Source of the DNA: Euryodendron excelsum
Taxonomy: Eukaryota > Streptophyta > Magnoliopsida > Ericales > Pentaphylacaceae
Direction: 5' to 3'
DNA length: 64,000 nt
Assembly: GCA_033060915.1 (NCBI GenBank)
Contig: CM065378.1
Span: forward strand, 57,462,001 to 57,526,000
How positions within the stretch are numbered: the first letter of the stretch is position 1; each line of letters begins with the position of its first letter. The notes under the pieces were generated by a model that saw only the letters and a program-made list of their open reading frames with translations, made no database searches and was not told the origin of the DNA. Shown piece after piece: positions 45,401 through 56,000 of this stretch. The translations under genes were made by a program, and so were the position numbers.

Positions 45401-48400
45401 TGTAATGCTACTCTAACCTCATAGTCTGTCACTAGAGAACTATTTTGGTGAACTTAGGTACTTATTAGTAACCTATGCTATTCTAATGCCTGCAGGTTTG
45501 TTGATTTAAATCTACGAAGTATCATGCTGTCATCTATTACCGTGTCAAATTGCCCTTCACTCCAACGAATTAACATCACTTCGAATTCACTACAAGTATG
45601 TCTTTCATTAATCTTTTTGTTTTTGGGTATTTTTTCTCCCCATCGTCCTTTGTCTTCGAAGAGGTATGAATCCTGAAGGTATGGGTTATGTTGATGCAGA
45701 AATTAGTGCTGCAAAAGCAAGAAAGCTTGACAACTATAGGATTGCAATGCCAGTGTTTGCAAGAAGTGGACCTTGCAGATTGTGAATCTCTAACAAATTC
45801 TATTTGTGAAGTTCTCAGTGATGGTGGTGGATGCCCTATGCTAAAATCATTAGTTCTCGATAACTGTGAGGTTCGTGTACTCTAGTTCTTTGTATTTAAC
45901 TGTTTTTATAATCTAGTTGAAATCACTTGTGCTTTGTCCTTTCATTGTGGATTTGATGGGTTGACATGATTTGTTGGGTTTTCATATCTTGCAGCTACTG
46001 TTATTCTGTTATTGTGTTCTTCGTTCTCCTCTTAGGTCTTTGTTTTCCAATTTTTGGAAGTGAAATCAATGAAAATTTTGAAAAAGCAGTCATTTTTGGA
46101 TTGCTTTTGTTTCTTTTGAGCCCCGAGTTATGGAAAACAATGGAAGCTGTTAAACTGTCACTTTCAGTAAATTTTGTTGGAAACTATGTTACATGGATGC
46201 TTCTAATTTTGTAAAATACTAGTGTCGGAGACTCAATACTTTGAAATTCGACAGTTAAGTTCTACCAGATGCTTCTTCTTCTTCTTTTTTTTTTAATTGT
46301 GGATAGGCTTGTGGTTGCTGCACCATGTCGGTGTGCTAAATGTTTGATACTGATACTGCTATATGTTTTCTCTTTTTCGATTCTTTTTACTTCTTGTTGT
46401 GGTCATTGTTATGATAGCTGAATGTGGTTAATTTTCTTCGTTCAGAGCTTGACAACTGTGGGATTCTGTAGTACTACTTTAGTCAGTCTCTCCCTTGCTG
46501 GCTGTCGCGCTGTTACATCTCTTGAGCTTACATGTCCTCGTCTTGAGAAAGTTTCTTTGGATGGATGTGATCATCTTGAAAGAGCATCATTTTTCCCTGT
46601 GAGTGGAAGGAATTGTACTTTTCTCGTTCTTTCTTCAACACCCCCCCCCCCCCCCCCCCCTTTCCTCCTCCTCTTCTTCTTAAATTTAGTATTCTGGAGT
46701 ATTTATCATTCTTGATTGTTATATCGTGTTGTGTAACAATTTCGAGATGAGGCATCTCTCTCTATTTCTATACATTTTATGCTATGTGAAGAAACAAGTG
46801 TTACCAGAAAACGCTTATACCCTAGAGATTTTCATTTTGGAATGCATGTTTTGAAACGTAGTAGACTTTCGTTCTAAAATAGTTTATTTAGTGATTTGAA
46901 GCGATTTTTTCCTTTGTGTTTGCTTAAAAGTTTTCCTTAGAGGAAAAAATCAAATATAATGAACTAAAATCTGAAGAGAGTGGAATTTTAGCATGACAAA
47001 ATGTAAATAAATAAATAAAAAGAGGGTCATAATGCTCCTAGAATCCTGTTTTTACTTTATTAACTTGAAAGATAATAATACACTATAAGTTGTTGTATGT
47101 CTAATTATTAGAAGAAAATTACTGACTGTTAGAAGTGCCTTAAGTTGTAATAGCATAATCTCTACAAGCCACCTTATTGTACCACATTTTAGAGTACATG
47201 GCATACATTCCCGTTTCATTGTACCAAAACGATTTGCGTTTCAGATGACATAAGAAAAACCTATATACCTTCATTTTATACAATGAAGATATGTTATGAA
47301 GGTCTAACCGTCACTGGGCATTCTATGTTATGAAGGTCTAACCATCTTCTTTTAATGCCTTTTGCATCGTATGTAGCATCCAACATTTGATACATGTAGG
47401 TTATGCTTTGAATCACAAGTAAAAATCCTGAAAGTGTTTGTTTTCTTTTCAGGTCAGTCTTCAGTCTCTTAATTTGGGAATATGTCCCAAACTGAGCGTA
47501 CTCCATATTGAAGCACCACGAATGGTGTTGCTTGAGTTGAAAGGATGTGGTGTATTATCTGAGGCATCTATTAATTGCCCTCTCCTAACTTCTCTGGATG
47601 CTTCCTTTTGCAGGTCATGATACAACATAGTTTTGAAACACAACACCAACCCCCCCCCCCCCCCCCCCCCCCCCCCTCATTTCTCTATTCCCTCTTCTTC
47701 CATTTTTTCCTGTTCTTATGCTCAAGCTAACACTATTGTGTTCTCACATGCGCAGCCAACTGAAGGATGATTGCTTGTCTGCAACAACTGCTTCATGCCG
47801 TCTCATTGAATCACTAATATTAATGTCATGCCCATCTGTTGGTTCTGATGGACTCTTTTCTTTGTGTTGCCTTCCACATTTGACCTCACTTGATTTATCA
47901 TACACTTTTTTGACGAACTTGCAGCCTGTTTTTCGGTCCTGTTTGAAGTTGAAGGTATTTTTTATCATCCTAGTATATGGACTTAATTAAGAATAAATAT
48001 GAGACAGCCACCATATTGTTTCATGTTTAAGTGTTGTACACATCAGCAAGCATGGATATGTTATTAATTGATAGATATTGTTTCTGAGATTTCTTAGCTG
48101 CTTTAATCTTATATTAGTCATGTTGCAAAATTTACTGCTAGTGGGCCTTCATTAGGGTTTATAATTGGTTGGACATTTTCGATCTTTCTGAGCACTAGCA
48201 AGTTAGGCCGAAAATGGCACATTGCTTAGAATAGAATCACCCATGGTGGCTGGGTTTTGCTTTGGGTACTGCCATTTGAACCACGGGCTGATAGATAAAA
48301 TCGGTGAATAGTATATTCACTTTAATTTGGGGAATGTCCACTTACCATTATTATATATTCAATTTTGTGGAAAGTATAACATATTTAATTTACATGAAAT

Positions 48401-50220
48401 TGTTTACATGTTTAATTTTAGTGATATCAAATACTAAGATGGCATACAAGTATAGATTGGTTATTTTATTTAGTCAACTTAGTCAATAATGGAGCATTTT
48501 CAACGGATCTTAATGGCAAGGGAGTTCCCTACTTATGTTTCAAACAAGCAATGGTCTAGGTACCTGATTTTGAAACCTCAAGGGAGATGAAGGAAATTTA
48601 ACCCCTTTTTCAGTGAAAGGAGTAATATTTGATAGTAACTACTGTTAAGATAGAGATTAACATGTCAATAAAAATCATCAAGCTAAAGATTCAATTATTT
48701 GTAACGTTTATAGTAATTGTACTTTTTTTTACTTGTGGAAAAAAATATTGATTGTACTTTTTTTTATTGAATTAATATATTATAAATTCAAATATATTTA
48801 AGTGTTGTACTTTAAAAGCTGACAATTAGATACTTTTTTTTACTTGTGGAAAAAAATATTGATTGTACTTTTTTTTATTGAATTAATATATTATAAATTC
48901 AAATATATTTAAGTGTTGTACTTTAAAAGCTGACAATTAGATACATTTATGTACTTGTGTTTTGACTTAGGAATTGGATTTCCTACCCCCTGGTGGAAAG
49001 GACATATCCTCTCAGTGAGGATCTCGATCTTGTGGAGGAATGCAATTCTGATTAACAACAATGCATACCAAACATTGATATCATGCAGAATGGGAATAGG
49101 ATTCTTATTCTAGCCCTGATTTCCTACCTACCAAACACTAAATGGATAAAATATTTTTATTGATGAATAAAGCTTTTCAATCCCAACTGATGAATTGATC
49201 TTCCTTGTTTATTATGCTTTTTTTTTTTTCCATTTTTACTTGAACTGATTCTTTTCTTCTTCTCGTCTTCTGCAAGGTTTTAAAATTGCAGGCATGCAAG
49301 TATCTTGCTGACTCATCATTGGAGCCTCTTTACAAAGAATGTGCTCTCCCAGCCCTTTGTGAGTTGGACTTGTCATACGGGACCCTCTCCCAGTCTGCCA
49401 TAGAGGAGCTTCTGGCTTGCTGTACTCATCTAACTCATGTGAGCTTGAATGGATGTGCGCATATGCATGACCTGAATTGGAGCTTTTGTAGTGATCATCT
49501 TTCTGAGCTCCCTAGCATTTGTGGCTCATCTGACTTCTCTTCTCAAGATGAGGTCCCCCTGCCAACTGAGCAGCCCAACCGTTTGCTGCAGAACCTCAAT
49601 TGTGTTGGTTGTCCAAACATTAAGAAAGTTCTCATTCCTCCAGCAGCACGTTCCTTCCATTTGTCGTCACTAAATCTTTCCCTGTCCGCAAATTTGAAAG
49701 AAGTTGATGTTGCTTGTTTCAATCTATGCTTTCTTAATTTGAGGTACAATTTTCTTGATCTCTCTCTTTTTGTGTTTTTACTCCTGTTGTTTTCATTTGT
49801 TAATTTGTGATTCCTAATAATGTTCCATCCTCAAAAGTTTTTGTTTTTATTTTTTCTGTTATTTTATTCAGCAATTGTTGCTCCTTGGAAATCTTGAAAC
49901 TCGAGTGTCCAAGATTGTCTAGCCTCTTTCTTCAGGTATTTCTTAATCATTTTGTTTTGCCTGTAGCTGAAGCTTTTAATCTTTTTCCTGGATTTGGCTG
50001 TTCTTCATCATTTTCGGTGTGCATGTATTATGTGTGTGCACGCGCATGTATCTCGTGTACGTATCCGTGCATCTCTTGTGCGTATATGTGCGAGAGAAAG
50101 AGAGGATCTTTAACTTTGGTAAATGATTAGTTGTTTAGACATTTCAAAGGTGTCTCGGGCTTCAGATAGATATCCCTTGGATGGGATGCCTGTTTAGTGA
50201 TAATTTTAACTATACAAGTC

Positions 50221-50290
<70 letters not shown>

Positions 50291-51107
50291 TCACCATATA
50301 TGTTACAGTTGGATGTCTTTCCTCCAACTTGCATCTGTTTTACTGGAGACTTTTGAGCGGCTTCTCTCATGCTACGATGATTGTTGGCCTGAGTTTTCTG
50401 ATCATAAATAGGAGTGCATGGGTCACTTATTTTATGGATTTGTATTGTTCTGTGCTATGAGACTCCTAAATTCCTAATATATGAGTTTAACTTGTGGGGA
50501 AGTCATGTCTCATTATTTTATTTGGACCACCTAAGTAGCGTTGAGCTTGTGTGCTGGTTAATCTATGTGAACATGCATTTTTACAGCTGATTTTCACTGG
50601 AAATATTTCTGGTACAGTGGCATTTTATTCATTAGTGGTTAACATATGGCCTCCAATTCTTTTGATGTTGATTTTTTTTACTTTCTTTTACTTCGATTGC
50701 TGCAATATCTGGTTCATTCTTAGTCATGCAACATTGATGAAGAAATGGTTGAAGCCGCTGTATCCCAATGTAACGTGCTGGAGACCCTTGATGTCCGCTT
50801 TTGTCCAAAGGTGAGAAAGCAAATGGAAGATCTCCTCAATAACGAATTCAATGATCTTAATTTCCTTGTTTTTGCTACATAATGCCTGTTTATTTTATTT
50901 TATTTTTTTGGGAAAGTAATGCCTGTTCATTTTAGCTGCCTACTTCACCCATTTTTTTCTCTGTTAAGTCTTGCATACCCGAAAAGTTACTCATTTTTGA
51001 AATTTTCTCTTGTGGCTGACTTGTAGATATGCCCGGTGAACATGGGGAGGTTACGGGCAACGTGCCCCAGTTTGAAGCGCATCTTTAGCAGTCTGTCGCC
51101 CCCGTGA
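39469..51107 (+). CDS. FBL15: F-box/LRR-repeat protein 15 (SLOMO orthologue), 17 coding exons, 1031 aa
   Basis: Exons: 39469-39896, 41721-42015, 42110-42242, 44291-44390, 44468-44665, 44749-45019, 45108-45206, 45309-45397, 45496-45595, 45700-45870, 46446-46598, 47453-47613, 47756-47954, 49277-49743, 49872-49935, 50724-50810, 51027-51107. All introns are GT-AG, phases fit, and the sum is 3096 bp. The start is the ATG giving MKIWCCFCFGEVEED. Residues 107-111 (LNLGL) are an EAR-like motif, and 134-137 (KRPK) a possible nuclear signal. The F-box is at about 234-280 (LTDDLLHMVLSFLKDIDLC, then CTQWRAA). Cys-containing LRRs fill about 290-1010 (LKLDSCEGITSASM, LELKGCGVLSEASI, LNLNCVGCPNIKKVL-like). 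The family forms SCF ubiquitin ligases with SKP1; Arabidopsis SLOMO slows organ initiation at the shoot apex, with effects on auxin. The gene looks intact. It is about 40 residues longer than the Arabidopsis protein as I recall it. Confidence 0.93.
39902..39927 (+). repeat. (CT)n microsatellite at the first splice donor
   Basis: A CT run begins six bases after the exon 1 donor (GTGAGATCTCT). Length variation here would change the sequence just beyond the U1-binding site. Confidence 0.85.
41281..41540 (+). repeat. Interspersed repeat in FBL15 intron 1
   Basis: Shares blocks with 46840-47110 in intron 11: GCTTCAAAACATAGTA against GTTTTGAAACGTAGTA, TTTTCCTTA, then ATCAAATATA with TGAA, TAAAA and ATCTG. 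This is a diverged pair of one repeat family in the same orientation within one gene. Confidence 0.45.
43140..43255 (-). repeat. tRNA-derived SINE in FBL15 intron 3
   Basis: On the minus strand a box-A-like GCTCAAGTGGCATCACC is followed about 50 bp later by a box-B-like GGGGTTTGAGTCCC, the internal RNA polymerase III promoter layout of plant SINEs. No tail or duplication was defined. Confidence 0.5.
43256..44290 (+). other. Rest of FBL15 intron 3, no exon seen
   Basis: Overlapping frames on both strands (43381-43782 plus, 43593-43922 minus) have no recognisable family, no supporting splice sites in phase and no counterpart in FBL15 proteins, so they are not called. The sequence is repeat-like. 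Confidence 0.5.
46641..46660 (+). repeat. Poly(C)20 tract in FBL15 intron 11
   Basis: Twenty uninterrupted C bases, about 40 bp after the exon 11 donor, followed by a CT-rich run. Confidence 0.9.
46840..47110 (+). repeat. Interspersed repeat in FBL15 intron 11
   Basis: Second copy of the repeat at 41281-41540; see there for the shared blocks. Confidence 0.45.
47650..47676 (+). repeat. Poly(C)27 tract in FBL15 intron 12
   Basis: Twenty-seven uninterrupted C bases, 37 bp after the exon 12 donor in an intron of only 142 bp. Confidence 0.9.
48720..48942 (+). repeat. 111-bp tandem duplication in FBL15 intron 13
   Basis: Two practically identical 111-bp copies (from 48721 and from 48832), each running from ACTTTTTTTTACTTGTGG to GCTGACAATTAGATAC. 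Near identity indicates a recent event. Confidence 0.9.
50225..50290 (+). repeat. (GT)n(GA)n microsatellite in FBL15 intron 15
   Basis: About 21 GT units followed by about 11 GA units. A similar but imperfect TG/GA stretch lies about 200 bp upstream (50020-50106). Confidence 0.9.
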
Positions 51108-51310
51108 TGTCGTCAAGGATTTGGTAACATCTGAGTGCTTATTTGCTTTTGCTTGCTAGGGGCACCTAGCATGGTAACTCAACCACTGTGCGCTCTCCAT
51201 ATATATTATAAATATGTGGCTCTATTTTGTGGGTACTGTTGTTTGGGTGTTTTTGAGTACTTTTAAGTTCTGCTCTGATGTAACTGGTACACAATAAATT
51301 TTCTTCATTG
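51108..51310 (+). terminator. FBL15 3' untranslated region with poly(A) signal
   Basis: AATAAA at 51293-51298, about 190 bp after the stop codon, in a T-rich context with a GT-rich stretch before it. This is a plausible plant polyadenylation site; the cleavage position is not known. Confidence 0.5.
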
Positions 51311-52693
51311 TGTATAAATCATTATTATTTGTTTGGCATCAGCTTATGATTTGGGAGGAAACGACTAAGGACTGGTTCTCATTAGATTAGTACCATGAAA
51401 TACTTTTACATATTATTATTCATTGCTTTTAGATTTCTTTCGTCTCAACCACGTGACACAATTTCGAGCTTCAAGTGGTATATACAGCCCGCAAACATTC
51501 TATTTTCTAATCTCTCCCGCCTGGGCATTACAAAAGAAGTATACCTGCTGTAGGTGTTATTTCTGCAAATTTTGCATGAGTACTAATTTCTTATGAGAAC
51601 TCGTTGAAAAATTAATTGACGGACTGGATGGAAGAGCGAATGAGAGAAGTAGAGAAAACCATTGGAGCTAATGAGAGAGAGCGATGACAACGATCTGTTT
51701 TCTTGTAGCACCTACTTGTTTAATATCCACTGCTTACTCTTCAAAATGTGCTGATAAGGTTCAAATTTGCCCTTGAAAAGAAAGGGGCATTTTATTCCAA
51801 GTGCTAATTGGGACTTCAATTTACTTTGGTATTTTGCTATTCACGTAACATATTCAATTGGAATGGGAGTCTGATACATTATTATGCAAGCCCTCTTAAC
51901 TATTTAGTAGTTGGCTGAAAGGGGACAAAAAATAGTTTACTAGTTTTCTCCAGAAAAAATATAGTTATTTATTAGTCTGCTGACTAAACTGGCTAATGCA
52001 GTTTTACTGCAAGAGTCATTCTAATATTAGTAAAAGTTGGCAAAGATTTGCCCTTCGTGTGGTGATCAATATCTGTTTGCCTATTGTGCTTTTCAATTTA
52101 CAATCACAAAAGGTGAGATACCACCGAGTGGTTGGTCAGTGGGTAAAAAACTCGGATTGGTTGGTTAGTGGGTAAAGAACTTAAATTTTTTTGCGTAATA
52201 CTTGAGTTTGAGTCTCCATAACCTCTTTATAAGGTTAATTATACTCTTAAGCGCTTAGAGTATACAGTAGAATTTAAGTTTCGACCTCAACGTAAGTGCA
52301 GTGAAATCTCTCGTAAATAGTTCTATGGTATCAAGAGGTAATACTTTCACACGAATGTGTAGTAAAATCTCTCATAAATAATTTTGTAGTGTTGAGAGGC
52401 AATACTCCCGCACAAATGTCAAATGTGCGAAGTAACTTGTATATCTATTTTAAGCACCCAAAATATAAACGATACTAAGTGCCTATTTGATAGGACTTAA
52501 AAGCCAAATTTTTTTTAAACTTACTAGTAAAAAAATTAAAATTTTCTAACTTTTTTACTTTTCTAATATTAGTTTAGATAAAAATAAACAAAAAAGTAAA
52601 AAAAAAAAAGCAACAAAGCTAACTCCCGTTAACTTTTTTGTTTATAAACTAATCAAAAAGTTAATTCATAAACTGTACCAAACGCAGTCTAAG

Positions 52694-52729
<36 letters not shown>

Positions 52730-53006
52730 GTACAATAACCAATGACTGCAGAAAGTGTGATTCCAAAGAGTGTTAGTTACACCTTAATTTGACTCATTAG
52801 TCATTGACAGTATTTTGACATACGTCTCCGTAGAGACATTCTTTCTCATTGTATTTGGAATCATCAACACTGTAAATACCACCAACAGCATAATAGGGCT
52901 ATGATTTAATGAACCTCTTGTATCTATAACCGTGAGTACGATACAAAAATACGCATTATAGGAGTTCAAGTGCAATATGGAAAAGAACATAGAGATTATC
53001 AAGAAA
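51311..53006. other. Spacer between convergent genes
   Basis: No gene seen. It contains a SINE-like repeat (52120-52430), a (GA)n tract at 52697-52727 and the unplaced 3' untranslated part of the minus-strand gene. A 72-residue minus frame (52784-53002) lies directly after that gene's stop and is probably 3' untranslated sequence. Confidence 0.5.
52120..52430 (+). repeat. SINE-like repeat with duplicated head
   Basis: A box-A-like segment occurs twice (GGTTGGTCAGTGGGTAAA and GGTTGGTTAGTGGGTAAAG). A box-B-like GAGTTTGAGTCTCC follows near 52205. The body repeats GTAAAATCTCTC-type modules (GTGAAATCTCTCGTAAATA, GTAAAATCTCTCATAAATA). The head duplication is unusual. Confidence 0.45.
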
Positions 53007-56000
53007 TCATAATATCGATTCCAATTGCTTCATTTCTGGGTCCAAATTTTCAGGTGCCATATCTTCTTCGGGGGTCCTATACGCATCTGCGATAGCTTTC
53101 CCTTTGTCCAGCACATCAGACGGAACAGTTGTGAGAAGGCTGTAGAAGGAAAGAAAATAATCCTAGCCTCAGTTATGGTAAGAAAGGGAGGACGATGAAT
53201 CTGTGTGTGTGTGTGTGTGTGACAACTGAAGTGGAAAACATCTTAAGCCATTACCTGTCCAATTCATCAAGAGCAATGCCAATATTTGCCTTCATTGTTT
53301 CGACTGAGGCGTTTGGATCATTCCTTGATGCACGCAGGAGCAAAGAATCAAGTTCTTCCAAGGCTCTTCAAAAGCAAAAAATCAAGGCATTAATAACTTG
53401 GTTTGACAACGACATTGTCACGTTGTGACCATACTTGTACAAGATCCAACTGGGTCAAAAAAGAGAATTGCGACATCGCATCCACTCTTATCTACTGAAA
53501 ATCCATCGGCTCTCTTCAACCAAGTGCAGTGACATATCAAAGGCATATTTGGCTATTATGTCAAGTTTTGTGCCTGCCCTGATCACTGAAAACAGCAGTG
53601 CAACCGTACTCCCCGAGATGGGAGTTAAAGGTTTTTTTTTTACGAAGACTTCAGATTATTTAACATGGGGTTTCAAGGATTTTAGGGCACTAGAGTCCCA
53701 GAAAGGCCTCCGATTGCCACCAAACTTGGCACCTAGTACAATCTAAGCACAAGTGAGATGTGGGAATGAATGGCACCACAACCAGAGACCCAGATTAAGG
53801 GTTGAAGCATGTTTTCTTTTTACACACTTAGGTTATTTAACTTGGCATTTTGGAGTTTTAGGCACTAGAATCATGGAATGGCGGCCCACAAGGGGGGTGA
53901 TGGTGACCATGGGCAATTAATTGTTCTTTGCTCTTTAAACATTTCTACGAATTTCAGGTAGTAGGTCAAAAGAACATTCATATTCAAAGTTGAACTTTGC
54001 CAATCATGCACAAACTCAATTTGGATATTTGCCTGAAGCTGCATTGGCTCCCAATCTATTTTCTTTAAACTTGCATGTGTTTTGTGTGTGTCCAAGTGAA
54101 TGGCCACGTTTTTCCTCAAAGTGTTCGGTTCCAAAATAATAGGAGACCTTTGGACACATGTAGGGGTGTGTCCAACAATTGTCAAACATTTGTCCGATAC
54201 ACATACAATATCTTCTTAGAAGTATCCGTGCTCTTAGTTCGTACTTTTGTCTAGACAAATTGCTCAGACATACCTTTAAACCAAGGCGATCTGATTTTGC
54301 AGTTTCTCAGTCAGGCCCTTGGTCTAAATTGCCCAGTCAAATACATCAACCACACAGAATACTCTGAGAATACAATGTATCTAATAGACGACTCTAATGA
54401 TCCAAGTAACTCAGTTTCTGGTAGCAAAATGAAACTCCTAGACTGTGATGCAGCATACGACTATTGTTTTAGGCCTCGACAAATCTATTTGGTTGCATTT
54501 GGATCCATCGATTTCAAATAAGGGGATATGAAGTTCAAACTACAAATATATAGGAGGATTGAAAATTAGAGTTGGATTGACGTATGAAGGAAAAGAAAGA
54601 GTTGAGGACAGAGATCTACAGGCAATTAGAATCTTTGTGGGAAAAAAAATTCTTTGATCTAATTGAAATCCAAATATAAACTACAACCCATCAAATAAAT
54701 AAATACAAAAACATTAATTTTAAATCCATCATGCCCTGCAACCTTATATGTTATGATTGTTATCATTAAATTGGTGAAAATAGTACCTGAGACACTGATC
54801 AACATTCTTGAAAGCAGTTTTCCCATTGCCATTGTCAGATGCATATTGTGCTACCTGTATTTTGAAGGAAATTAAAAGAACTTAAAACAAAATTTTACCA
54901 TAAAGCAAATGTTAATAAGCTTTAAGAATGATGATTGAGGTAGTCTGTCATAATACAGACTTCACTTTGACATCAATAGCGAATATTCAGTTTAATATCT
55001 CAGAAAATAGGAAAAACTAGCTACTTAGAGCACTGAGAATCTTGACAATAACATCAGAGTGCCCTGGAATTTCATATTTTCTTATGGATGTCTTATTTCA
55101 GTTGGCAATTGCTACGTCTAAAATACCCTCAGTTGGAGAAATTTTTATCTTTCTTGATCATAGAGTAAAAATGAGAATCTAACATGTATTGCCGAGGTAT
55201 AGAATCTAAATGGAAGAAGGTCCATGTATGTGTATTGAACACCGGTGTTTTAAATGCTTGATGTTCAATGAACAACATAGTGTACTCTTGGTAGTGAGGG
55301 TAGCTCTCTAGTAGGGATTAAACCCTCACGCGCAATCAAACAGAAGCATATTCATGATCCGCATGCACACACCAAAGAGGAAAATACACGCTGATAATTT
55401 ACGTGGTTCAGCACAAACCTCTTGTGTGTACATTGAGGGCATGAGAGAATAATTCACCATAAACAATAAAGATTACAAGTTTGAGACAATCCCAAAAAAA
55501 CCCAAAAATTGACTCTAATACCTGAATCCTGAAGCAATATCCGCTTCCCTGCTCAAAGATATTCGGGCCTTGAAGTCATTCTCACTTCCCTGCTCATCCC
55601 AGTATCCTGAGTTTGAAGCCATGCCTGCTTCTCTGCTCCATGTTCTCCATTAACATCTTTACAAACCATTTCAGTCTCTCTATCTCGCCAACCTTGGGTG
55701 ACAAACCAACACTAGAATTCCCCTATGCTTTCGATTTATAAACAAATGCTAGAATCCTAGTCTCCATACAATTAGTAAAACCCTACACATAGTGGTTTAC
55801 CATTTCGCAAAAGCCAACCTAGACACATGCACATCCCAATAATTGTATGGGCCCACAAAATCGCTCTTGGGTGATTCTTGTGGAGCATTCATTGTTGTTC
55901 TTTTACACAAAAAATTCCAATTTGATCAACGTACTTAATATCTTATTAAAAGTTTTATAGAATTCAACACCTGAAATCCTAGTCTCCATACAATTAGGAA

